A stretch of DNA of 59,928 nucleotides. It comes from Actinomycetota bacterium (GTDB lineage Bacteria > Actinomycetota > Rubrobacteria > Rubrobacterales > Rubrobacteraceae). A program made the position numbers and the translations under genes. Below the pieces are notes generated by a model. It was given only the letters and a program-made list of their open reading frames with translations. It was not told where the DNA came from and searched no databases. Position 1 is the first letter of the stretch. Every line of letters starts with the position of its first letter. The stretch lies in contig SIRX01000012.1 of the NCBI GenBank assembly GCA_004563715.1, forward strand, positions 1-59,928, written 5' to 3'. Positions 14,705-22,096 of this stretch are shown here, in pieces.

Positions 14705-17377
14705 TTACCGCACGGTGAAGTGCCGGGGGCGGCTCTTGGTGGCGGCGTGGTTCTCGCCGGTGTGGTATGCCCTTACGCGCCACCGTCCGGGGCGGTTCAG
14801 CGCGGGGCGCGCCGCGTACCTCGTGTAGCCTTCGTACTCGAAGTTCCGGGTCTTTACTGATTTTTCGAGCCGCCACCGGCCCCCCTCGCGGCGGAAAAAG
14901 TCCAGCCGGGTCACGCCCGCCTGATACGGCCTCAGGTAACCGCTGACCTCGAAGCTCCTGGACGCTCTCACCCTCGCGGGCGTCGAGGGCCGCGAGAGCC
15001 GGACCTTCGCCCGGACCCCGACCCTCGGGGAGGATGCGGCCTCGAAAAAGGCGTCGCCGGCAAAGCGGAACTGGAAGGCCGTATTGGCCGTGAGCGTGCG
15101 GGAAGCCCGGTACTCGCCCGAGGTCCGGTCGTAGGCGGCAAGCCCATCCTTTTTCCAGCTCCGGCCGCCGTCCGTGGAGCGCCACACCTCGACGCGCCGG
15201 GCGGCGAGCTTTCCGGAGGGGCCGCGTAACCCGCCGGTAAGCCGCGTCTTTCCCCGGTATTCGACGAGCTTCCTGGACGCCCCTAGGACCAGCTTCGTGG
15301 TGGCCGGCGGAAGCATCTCCAGCGCGGCGGCCGCGTCGAGACGCCCCCCCGCGGCCGTTTTGCCTTGAAAAGCCGGTTTCTTCTCTGCGGAGCCGAGGAT
15401 AGCGGCCTTCAAGGTCCCGTAGCCGACGGAAGGGGCGTGAGATCGGAGCAGCGCCGCGGTACCGGCGACGTGCGGGGCGGCCATCGAGGTCCCGCTCATG
15501 GTCGCGTACGCTTCGTTCTCCTCGACCGAGAGGAGCGCCGCCGTGGCCGTGGCCGAGTACCCGAGCCGGTCCACGTACCGGGTGTAGGAGGCGCCGTCCC
15601 CTCCGGAGAGCTCGTAGCGGTCGTCGGGGCCGAAAGGCCCGTCGCCCATACCGGCGACCGCGGCGGGATCGTAGTCGTCGTCTACCAGGACGGCGCCGAG
15701 CCGGCCCCGGTAGAACGGCGTCGGGGTTGATCTCGGCCTCCCGCCGCCGATGTCGTAGCCGAGGTCCTGGCCCATCAGGAGCAGCTTTCCGCCGCCTCCC
15801 AGGTGGGTTTCGAGGCCAGCCTGATCGGCGGGGCGCAGGGTGTCCGTGTACGTGGCCCCCGTAAACCAGACGACGGTCTTGCCGGACATCGCCGCGGTGT
15901 CCGGGCCGTCGGCGCCCGGCGCCACGGTCTCGGTCGCAACGTCGGTAAAACCTAGGGCTGCGAGAGCCTGTTCGTAGTAGGCTTCATGGTCCGCGCCACC
16001 GTCGTCGTCGACCAGCAGGACGGGGGTGGCGACGGTCGTCTCCAGGCCGCCGAGCGCCCGGGCGAGAAAGCTCCGGCGGCCGGCGGGGGTGGAGATCTGC
16101 TCGAGCCCGAACCCCGCGTAGATCGAAGCCCCATCCACCCGGACGGCAACGGGGACGCGGGTCGGCCGGGGCAGCGCGGTGGAGAGGACGCCCGCCCCGG
16201 GGGCCGCCAAGTCTACCGAGGTAACCCCGAAGTTCGAGAAGTCGGCCAGCCCATCCCCCTCGTCGCTGGCGGCCACGGAGATTATGTTGTCGCCGTCGTA
16301 GGAGGCGGGGTAGAAAGGCGCGGCGTCCGCGTCGTCACCGACCTGGTCCGGACCTCCATTGCCCGCCGGAAAGACAAAGAGGACGCCTTTGCCCCGGGCG
16401 GCCTCGATGGCGTCGCGCTCCGCCCGGCTCTCCTGCCCGCCGCCCAGGCTGGCGTTGACGACCTTTACGCCTCTGGCGGTCGCGTATCCAAAAGCGTTTA
16501 TCATGGCGAGCGAGGAGCAGGTCTGGTCCTCGCCGCAAACTTTGAGCGGCATAATCCTGGCCCCTGGCGCGACGCCCGAGATGCCACGCCCGTTGTTCGC
16601 GGTGGCCGCGATGATGCCCGCGACGTGGGTGCCGTGCTCCTCGCCTTCCACCCCGTCGTACACGCTGGCGTCGCCGTTCGCGAAGTCCCAGCCGTGCACG
16701 TCGTCCACGTACCCGTTGCCGTCGTTGTCCCGCCCGTCACCGGGCACCTCCCCGGGGTTGGTCCAGATCCGGCCCCTCAAGTCCGGGTGGCCCGTGTAGA
16801 CACCGGTATCCACCACGGCTACCACGTTCGGGGCCGTGCCGGTAGTCGCCGTCCAGGCTTCGAGCGCGTTTATATCGGCGCCTCCGACCGCCGTCCGGCC
16901 TCCTCCGGTGTTGTGCAGGTTCCACTGCCGGTGGAAGAGCGGGTCTCCGGGCGGCGTCGCCGCCGGGCGTCGAATAAAGTCCGGCTCGGCGTACTCCACG
17001 GCGGGGTCTCGCGCGTAAGCGGCGGCCACGGCTTCCACCGGACGGGACGGGGAGAACTCGACCACCTCGATACCCAGGGCGGGCAGCTCCTCCCCGGTGC
17101 GGGCACGGAGACGCCGGTTGGTGGCTTCCAGGTCTTTGTCTCCGGCGGTCTTTACCAGCAGCCGGCCGGTAACGAACTCCTCGTCCGGGGCCGCGCCGAC
17201 CGTGGAAGACGGCCGGTCCGGGACATCGTCCGTGGGCGGCTCTTCCTGCGCCCCGCCGGAGGAAGACAAAACCAGGATCAGCGTCGCGGCGACGAGCAAG
17301 GCCGCCAGCGTCCCGCGCGCCCTTCTCCCCGGGGTTTGCGATTCCGGCTGTAGAGGTTCTGATCCGGCAAGCTGCAT
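14705..17377 (-). CDS. Secreted subtilisin-like serine protease (S8) with Ig-like C-terminal modules
   Basis: An 890-residue protease precursor. After a signal segment (ALLVAATLILVLSSSGG, about 24-42), a propeptide-like region precedes the catalytic domain. The catalytic triad is visible: Asp190 in VVAVVDTGVYTGHPDL, His248 in EEHGTHVAGII, and Ser631 in GTSMAAPHVAG. The oxyanion-hole Asn sits in PAGNGG. The His-Ser distance (383 residues) is far above the ~155 usual for the family. The insert (about 400-580) holds a domain with VLLVDDDGGADHE and KLLLMGQDLGYDIGGG, resembling a flavodoxin- or amidotransferase-like fold. The C-terminal ~200 residues are two Ig-like modules ending RHFTVR. ATG 17377 is 28 bases after the pseudo-receiver gene, so probably the same operon. 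Confidence 0.9.
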   Translation of the reverse strand: MQLAGSEPLQPESQTPGRRARGTLAALLVAATLILVLSSSGGAQEEPPTDDVPDRPSSTVGAAPDEEFVTGRLLVKTAGDKDLEATNRRLRARTGEELPALGIEVVEFSPSRPVEAVAAAYARDPAVEYAEPDFIRRPAATPPGDPLFHRQWNLHNTGGGRTAVGGADINALEAWTATTGTAPNVVAVVDTGVYTGHPDLRGRIWTNPGEVPGDGRDNDGNGYVDDVHGWDFANGDASVYDGVEGEEHGTHVAGIIAATANNGRGISGVAPGARIMPLKVCGEDQTCSSLAMINAFGYATARGVKVVNASLGGGQESRAERDAIEAARGKGVLFVFPAGNGGPDQVGDDADAAPFYPASYDGDNIISVAASDEGDGLADFSNFGVTSVDLAAPGAGVLSTALPRPTRVPVAVRVDGASIYAGFGLEQISTPAGRRSFLARALGGLETTVATPVLLVDDDGGADHEAYYEQALAALGFTDVATETVAPGADGPDTAAMSGKTVVWFTGATYTDTLRPADQAGLETHLGGGGKLLLMGQDLGYDIGGGRPRSTPTPFYRGRLGAVLVDDDYDPAAVAGMGDGPFGPDDRYELSGGDGASYTRYVDRLGYSATATAALLSVEENEAYATMSGTSMAAPHVAGTAALLRSHAPSVGYGTLKAAILGSAEKKPAFQGKTAAGGRLDAAAALEMLPPATTKLVLGASRKLVEYRGKTRLTGGLRGPSGKLAARRVEVWRSTDGGRSWKKDGLAAYDRTSGEYRASRTLTANTAFQFRFAGDAFFEAASSPRVGVRAKVRLSRPSTPARVRASRSFEVSGYLRPYQAGVTRLDFFRREGGRWRLEKSVKTRNFEYEGYTRYAARPALNRPGRWRVRAYHTGENHAATKSRPRHFTVR

Positions 17378-17405
17378 TCCACCACCCGGCGCGTTCTCGG
17401 CCCGG

Positions 17406-17744
17406 CTATCCGGCCTCGGCCGCGCGGTCCACGCGGTCGATCACGGAGAGCAAGTCTGCCAACTGGACGTCTTCTTTCGTTGTACGCCGCCCGCGGACGT
17501 TGATCATCGCGTGAGGCTCGCAGTCCGGGTAGAGCTCCACCCAGACCGGGATGCGGTCCTCTACCAGCTCGGTGAGGTGCGAGGTGATTACCACGTCGGG
17601 GAGCAGCCTCCGGACCTCCAGGTCCAGGTACCAGGCCCCCGCCTCGAAGACCTCCACGTCGGGACGCAGCTCCCGCAGAACCGCGGCCACGGCTTCTTTG
17701 TAAGACTTGAGATCGCTGGCTACCAGCACTCGCGTGTTGCCCAT
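17406..17744 (-). CDS. Small receiver-like protein lacking the phospho-acceptor Asp (paralogue 1)
   Basis: A 112-residue soluble protein resembling a CheY-type receiver in outline: first strand TRVLVASD, helix SYKEAVAAVLREL, strand VEVFEA and strand PDVVITSH. The position where a receiver has its phosphorylated Asp is Thr-Ser-His, so it is probably a pseudo-receiver. The C-terminal half has two blocks shared with the next gene: WVELYP and TKEDVQLADLLSVIDR. The function is unknown; a sensing or protein-interaction role is inferred. Start ATG 17744 lacks a clear ribosome binding site. Shared element E lies 34 bases upstream and the protease gene follows 28 bases downstream. Confidence 0.7.
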   Translation of the reverse strand: MGNTRVLVASDLKSYKEAVAAVLRELRPDVEVFEAGAWYLDLEVRRLLPDVVITSHLTELVEDRIPVWVELYPDCEPHAMINVRGRRTTKEDVQLADLLSVIDRVDRAAEAG

Positions 17745-17777
17745 GCAGAAGATGATAGTCAGGACGCGGTTGCGGGC

Positions 17778-17820
17778 GCATCGCGAAAACTGGCGATCTT
17801 TTTCTAGCTACGTTGGGCTA
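17778..17820 (-). promoter_or_regulatory. Shared upstream element, copy E
   Basis: + strand: GCATCGCGAAAACTGGCGAT, then CTTTTTC, TAGCTAC-GT-TGGGCTA. The first dyad ATCGC-N8-GCGAT is perfect although the loop bases differ from other copies. The stop codon of the upstream gene (17804-17806) lies inside it. It sits 34 bases upstream of the gene at 17406-17744, whose probable operon continues through the protease and perhaps copC-copD. Confidence 0.65.
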
Positions 17821-18157
17821 GACGCCGGGTTTGATCTATTATGGAGAGGAGATCTGGTAGCTGGATGTCGTCGTAGGTGGTGTGCTCTTCTCCGACACAG
17901 GAGAACGACTCCGTCCCATAGCCCGGATAGAGCTCCACCCAGGCCGGAACCCGGGAGCGCACCGCCGGGGAGACCCGGTTGCCGACCACCACGTGAGGGC
18001 GCAACTCTTCGACAAGGCTCTCCAGCTCCTCCGGCTCAGCAGCCACGATCCGGGCCTGCGGCCGTAGCGCGCGCACAGCCTCCGCTATAACCTCTCGGTA
18101 GGAGCGCGGCTCGTTGGCCATTATGACGACGACCTTATCTGAGGGACATCGAGCCAA
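17804..18157 (-). CDS. Small receiver-like protein lacking the phospho-acceptor Asp (paralogue 2)
   Basis: A 117-residue paralogue of the next gene downstream. It starts with a receiver-like strand (KVVVIMANEP), helix SYREVIAEAVRAL, then VEELRPHVVVGNRVSP, where Gly-Asn replaces the usual acceptor Asp. The C-terminal half carries WVELYPGYG and TTYDDIQLPDLLSIID, nearly the same as its neighbour. The start is TTG 18157 with GGCAGG upstream; the first strand would be lost if the next ATG (18121) were used. The stop codon lies within shared element E. Nothing recognisable lies in 18158-18329. Confidence 0.68.
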   Translation of the reverse strand: MARCPSDKVVVIMANEPRSYREVIAEAVRALRPQARIVAAEPEELESLVEELRPHVVVGNRVSPAVRSRVPAWVELYPGYGTESFSCVGEEHTTYDDIQLPDLLSIIDQTRRLAQRS

Positions 18158-18329
18158 GAGAACCTGCCGCTGCTAACCGTCCGTACCGGAAGACCGGAAG
18201 GAATAATCAGTATCGAACAACCTTACCTGAGATTCTAGCATCGTTAGGGCGGCAGAGCACCGCGTTTTCTGGTGTCTTTGCGCGCCACGCCCAGCCAGAC
18301 ACGTGGTCGCCGGATCCGGCAACGCTTAC

Positions 18330-19040
18330 CTAGCGGATCTCGATGACCCCGTGACGCACCGCGAAGACTAGCGCCTGGAGCCGCGAGTGGACGCCGAGCT
18401 TGTTCAGGATGTTGACCATGTGGGTACGCTCGGTCTCGACGGTAATGTGCAGGTTCTCGGCGATCTCCTTGCTGTCCATGCCCGTGGCCAGCGCCTGGAG
18501 CACCTCCTTTTCGCGGCGGGTCAGCTTCTCAATGGCCTGGCGCGCGTCCATCTCCTCCTGCCGCTTGCGGCTCACCGTCCGGAGCATCTGGATCATCTCG
18601 TTCGGCGAGAGCAAGGCCTGGCCGTTTCTCAGCCGCCGCACCGCGTCCACGATCTCGCCTATGGAGGCGCTCTTGTGCAACACGCCGGCGGCCCCGGCCT
18701 CGACCGCGCTGGCGAAGCGCGCGGGCTCCAGGCTCGCACTCAGCACCAGGGTAGCTATCCTGGGCTCGGAAGAAGAAAACTCTTCCACCAGCTCGATGCC
18801 GTCTCCGTCGGGCAACCCGAGGTCCACGACCGCCACGTCCACGCCGTTCTTGGCTACCCGCGCCTCGCTCACAGACCCCGCCTGGGCGATCACGCTGAAC
18901 TCCGGCTCACGCTCGAACATGAACGCCAGGGCCTGGCGAAACGAAGCGTGGTCTTCGACAAGCAGGATGTTCGCCGTCTGCTCTTCCACCTGTCCCTCGG
19001 TTATCTCGATTTTTCCGTGTAGTGTCTTAGCTTCACCCAT
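18330..19040 (-). CDS. NarL/LuxR-family response regulator
   Basis: A 236-residue regulator. The receiver domain covers residues ~24-140: NILLVEDH with the acidic pair, the phospho-acceptor Asp in VAVVDLGLPDGDG, and a Lys in LHKSASIGE. A linker precedes the GerE/LuxR helix-turn-helix at ~170-232 (LTRREKEVLQALATG, SKEIAENLHITVETERTHMV, NILNKLGVHSR), which binds DNA as a dimer. It is preceded by two sensor kinases on the same strand, the likely phospho-donors. A diverged copy of the shared element lies 31 bases upstream, suggesting autoregulation. NarL-family proteins use 7-2-7 inverted repeats, so this protein is the best candidate to bind the shared element (inference). Confidence 0.92.
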   Translation of the reverse strand: MGEAKTLHGKIEITEGQVEEQTANILLVEDHASFRQALAFMFEREPEFSVIAQAGSVSEARVAKNGVDVAVVDLGLPDGDGIELVEEFSSSEPRIATLVLSASLEPARFASAVEAGAAGVLHKSASIGEIVDAVRRLRNGQALLSPNEMIQMLRTVSRKRQEEMDARQAIEKLTRREKEVLQALATGMDSKEIAENLHITVETERTHMVNILNKLGVHSRLQALVFAVRHGVIEIR

Positions 19041-19070
19041 TCCGTATTATGGCTCTCCGGCCGACGCCAT

Positions 19071-19114
19071 TCCATCATACAGATGTACCAATTTATAGTA
19101 GCCCAAACGAGCCA
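19071..19114 (-). promoter_or_regulatory. Shared upstream element, diverged copy F
   Basis: Aligned without gaps to the consensus of copies A-E it matches at about 26 of 44 positions by eye. It keeps CCATC at the left and TAGCCCA-AA-CGAGCCA at the right with identical spacing, but the inner GCGAT dyad has decayed. It lies 31 bases upstream of the response-regulator start, close to the 34-base spacing of copy E. Confidence 0.45.
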
Positions 19115-19171
19115 GGCGGGACGGCGCGCTGTTTCGGGCATCCGGCTCCGGAACCCGCCAGCGTGCGGTGC

Positions 19172-22096
19172 CTAGGCATCGTCGGTTGGGGGATATGGCA
19201 TCTCGAAAACCACCCTGGTTCCTTCGCCGGGCGCGCTCTCCACGTGGAGCTCTCCTCCCAACTCTTGCGACCGCTGGCGCATGGAGTGCTGCCCCACCCC
19301 ACCGGTAAAGGTTCCGGGAACGAAACCCTTGCCGTCGTCGGCTATCTCCACCCGGACCTTCCCATCCTCGTAACCCAGCCTGACCCACACGTTCTCGGGT
19401 TCGGCATGCCGCCGGACGTTGTTCAGCGCCTCCTGGACGATGCGCACGATCTCCCGTCCCGGCCTCCCCGGGATCTCTTGGGGAAACCCGTTCCCGACGA
19501 AAAGGTCTATACGGTACTTCCTGCGGGACATCCGCAAGTTTAGGTCTATCAGTTGCTTCAACAGGTCTACAAAGGACTGCTTGAGCGTACTTTCCAGCCG
19601 TAACTCGAAGATGGCGCTGCGGAGCCCCTCTACCGACCGCCGGAGGGCTGCCGCGACGCTCTCAAGCTCGGCCTCCGGGCCGTCGTCTGCGATGGCCCGC
19701 ATTATCTGGGTCTCTTGCAGCGCGTAGACGATGTCCTGCAGGATGTCGTCGTGCAGGTCCCGGGCTATGCGGTTGCGCTCGGCTTCCCGGGCTTCTTCCA
19801 GGGCCTCCTCGGCCCGCTTGCGACCGGTGATGTCGTGGGCCACCACGCACATGACCGGTTGGTTATCTACGGACACCGTGCTGACGCTGACCTCCACGTC
19901 TACCAGGGTACCGTCCTTGCGCCGGTACTGGCGCTCGCCGACATGGTACCTGCCATGCTCCAGTATGCGCCGGACGTTCTCGTCGATGCTCTCCCGGTCT
20001 CCGGCGACGAGGTCGTAGAGCGTCAAGTTTGGCATATCTTCGCTCTCGTACCCGAGCGAGCTATAAAAGGCGTCGTTGCACTCCAGGATGCGCTTTGACG
20101 CCACGTCCACGAGGAAGATGTTCTCCGCGGCCTGCTCGACCACGGTGCGGTAGAGTGTCTCGCTCTGGCGCAAGGCCTCTTCTACCCGCCGCTGCTCGGT
20201 TATGTCCACCGCGTAGATACGCAGGAGCCCGCTCTCGGGCAGCCGGGATATGATCTGCAGGTAGAAACTCCCCCCTACCCGGACCTCGCGGTTGAACGTC
20301 CGGCCACCGGTGGCCACGATCCCGGCTTCCACCGACTCCAGATCCGCCAGCATCGGATGGTCTTTCTTCAGCCCTCTCAGGTCCGGGAAACGCTCCTCGG
20401 CGGCCGGGTTGAGGTAAGTGGGCTCGCCGGCGATGCTCGTTTCGACGATGGGGTTGGGGTTCAGGGTAGGGTACGAGGCGAGCCGCGCGAGCTCTTCCTC
20501 AGCCCGTTTGCGCTCGGTGATGTCCTCGAAGATAGCGTAGACCTGGTAGGGTTTCTCCTCCCCCGGCCGGAACTGCGGGATGGCGTTGATGGTGATCCAG
20601 CGGTGGGTCGCCTCTGTGGGAACGTAGACTCCGATCACGACGTTCTCGAGCCTGGTGCCGGTCTTGAGAGCCAGCATCGTGGGGTGCTCCTCGCCCGGCA
20701 GCTCAGAGCCGTCCTCGCGGATCGTCCGCCACCGAGGGTCCATGGAGGTCCTGCCCTGCATCTGGTCCAGCGTAAGGCCCAGGATGCGCTCGGCGGCCGG
20801 GTTGGCGGAGGTGATACTGCCCTCCGCGTTCTGGTAGACGATGCCCTGGGTCATGGTCTCGAACAGGGTTCTGTAGCGCTCCTCCGAGACCCGGAGCTCC
20901 TCTTCGGCCCGCTTGCGCTCGGTGATGTCGAACACGACGCCCTGCCAGAACAGGGGCCGGCCCTCGGCGTCCCGCACCAGGGCTGCCTCATCTTGCACCC
21001 ACACAACCCGTCCGTCCCGGGTGAACTGACGGTACTCTACCCTGAAGGGCTCGCCGGTCTCGTCCGTGCGGGCGTCCTCGTTCAAAACGCGCTCGCGGTC
21101 CTCGGGGTGCAGGAGCCGGGGGAAAAGCCCGGGGTCCGCCATCCACTCCTCGGCGGAGTAGCCGAACAAAGATTCGATCTGCGGGCTCACGTAGAGCAAG
21201 GTCGTGGTGCGCTCCTCGTAATCGACGGCCTCGACGTAGGTTATGGCCGGGATCTGCTCGACCAGCGTGCGGAACCGTGTCTCGGCCTCTTGCAGTTGCT
21301 TCTCGGCCTCCTTGCGCCCGGTGATGTCGCGAACCGTAGCCACGAGGAGCGGTTTCTCCTCGTTCTCGAAGACCCCCACGCGAACCTCTACCGGGAAGGT
21401 GGAGCCGTCTTTGCGGCGGTGGCGGCCTTCCAGGGTACGGGGCGAGCCGGAGGAGACCTCGTTCCACACCCGCTCCAGCGCGCCGGGCTCGTAGTAGACC
21501 TCCACCTCCGGAACGGACATCTCCAGCAGCTCCTCGCGAGCGTAGCCCAGCGACTCGCAGGCCTGACGGTTTACGTCCACGAACCGTCCGTCGAGGTCGT
21601 GGACGAACATGGTGTCGGCGGCCTGCTCCACGAGCCGCCGGAAACGGTCCTCGCTCCGTTCCAAAGCCTTCTCGGTCTTCCCCCGCTCCCGGCGGACCTC
21701 GGCCTCCCGCAGCTCCCTCTCTACGGCGGCGTTGAGGCGCGCCATGTTTTCTTTGGTAATGTAATCGTGCGCCCCGGCGCGCATGAGCTCGACCGCGAGG
21801 TCCTCCCCGACCTTGCCGCTGACGACGATGAACGGGATATCGTAGCCCAGGCTCCTGAGCAGGCGGAGCGCCGCTGGAGCCCGAAAACAGGGCATGTAGT
21901 AGTCGGAGATTACTATTTCCCAGGGCTCGCCCCGATCGTCGGCTTCCTTGAGGGCGGCCTTCATACCGCCCGGCGTATCCACGCGCTGGTATACGGGGTC
22001 ATAGCCGCCTCGCCGGAGCTCCGTGATGAGGAGTATGGCGTCGTTCTCCGAGTCTTCCACCAGCAGGAGCCGCAGGGGCCTGGACGGTCCGCTCAC
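19172..22096 (-). CDS. Soluble hybrid sensor histidine kinase: receiver, five PAS, HisKA_3, HATPase
   Basis: A 974-residue cytoplasmic kinase without membrane helices. An N-terminal receiver (LRLLLVEDSEND; acceptor Asp in VISDYYMP) is followed by five PAS/PAC units, several ending DITGRK or DITERK. The fourth is degenerate. The C-terminal kinase is of the NarX/DesK type: phospho-His in ERNRIARDLHDDILQD and ATP-binding boxes EALNNVRRHAE and VEIADDGKGF. Start GTG 22096 overlaps the stop codon of the preceding CHASE kinase (GTGA), indicating translational coupling. The order CHASE kinase, receiver-PAS kinase, NarL regulator suggests a phosphorelay in which this protein takes phosphate on its receiver and controls the regulator at 18330. 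Confidence 0.9.
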   Translation of the reverse strand: MSGPSRPLRLLLVEDSENDAILLITELRRGGYDPVYQRVDTPGGMKAALKEADDRGEPWEIVISDYYMPCFRAPAALRLLRSLGYDIPFIVVSGKVGEDLAVELMRAGAHDYITKENMARLNAAVERELREAEVRRERGKTEKALERSEDRFRRLVEQAADTMFVHDLDGRFVDVNRQACESLGYAREELLEMSVPEVEVYYEPGALERVWNEVSSGSPRTLEGRHRRKDGSTFPVEVRVGVFENEEKPLLVATVRDITGRKEAEKQLQEAETRFRTLVEQIPAITYVEAVDYEERTTTLLYVSPQIESLFGYSAEEWMADPGLFPRLLHPEDRERVLNEDARTDETGEPFRVEYRQFTRDGRVVWVQDEAALVRDAEGRPLFWQGVVFDITERKRAEEELRVSEERYRTLFETMTQGIVYQNAEGSITSANPAAERILGLTLDQMQGRTSMDPRWRTIREDGSELPGEEHPTMLALKTGTRLENVVIGVYVPTEATHRWITINAIPQFRPGEEKPYQVYAIFEDITERKRAEEELARLASYPTLNPNPIVETSIAGEPTYLNPAAEERFPDLRGLKKDHPMLADLESVEAGIVATGGRTFNREVRVGGSFYLQIISRLPESGLLRIYAVDITEQRRVEEALRQSETLYRTVVEQAAENIFLVDVASKRILECNDAFYSSLGYESEDMPNLTLYDLVAGDRESIDENVRRILEHGRYHVGERQYRRKDGTLVDVEVSVSTVSVDNQPVMCVVAHDITGRKRAEEALEEAREAERNRIARDLHDDILQDIVYALQETQIMRAIADDGPEAELESVAAALRRSVEGLRSAIFELRLESTLKQSFVDLLKQLIDLNLRMSRRKYRIDLFVGNGFPQEIPGRPGREIVRIVQEALNNVRRHAEPENVWVRLGYEDGKVRVEIADDGKGFVPGTFTGGVGQHSMRQRSQELGGELHVESAPGEGTRVVFEMPYPPTDDA

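Noticed and set aside
3575-17820. The shared element as a known riboswitch (c-di-GMP, cobalamin or similar)
   Set aside because: None of the conserved cores of those RNAs could be matched, and mismatches in the right-hand dyad are not consistently tolerated as G-U on one strand, so a DNA operator fits better.
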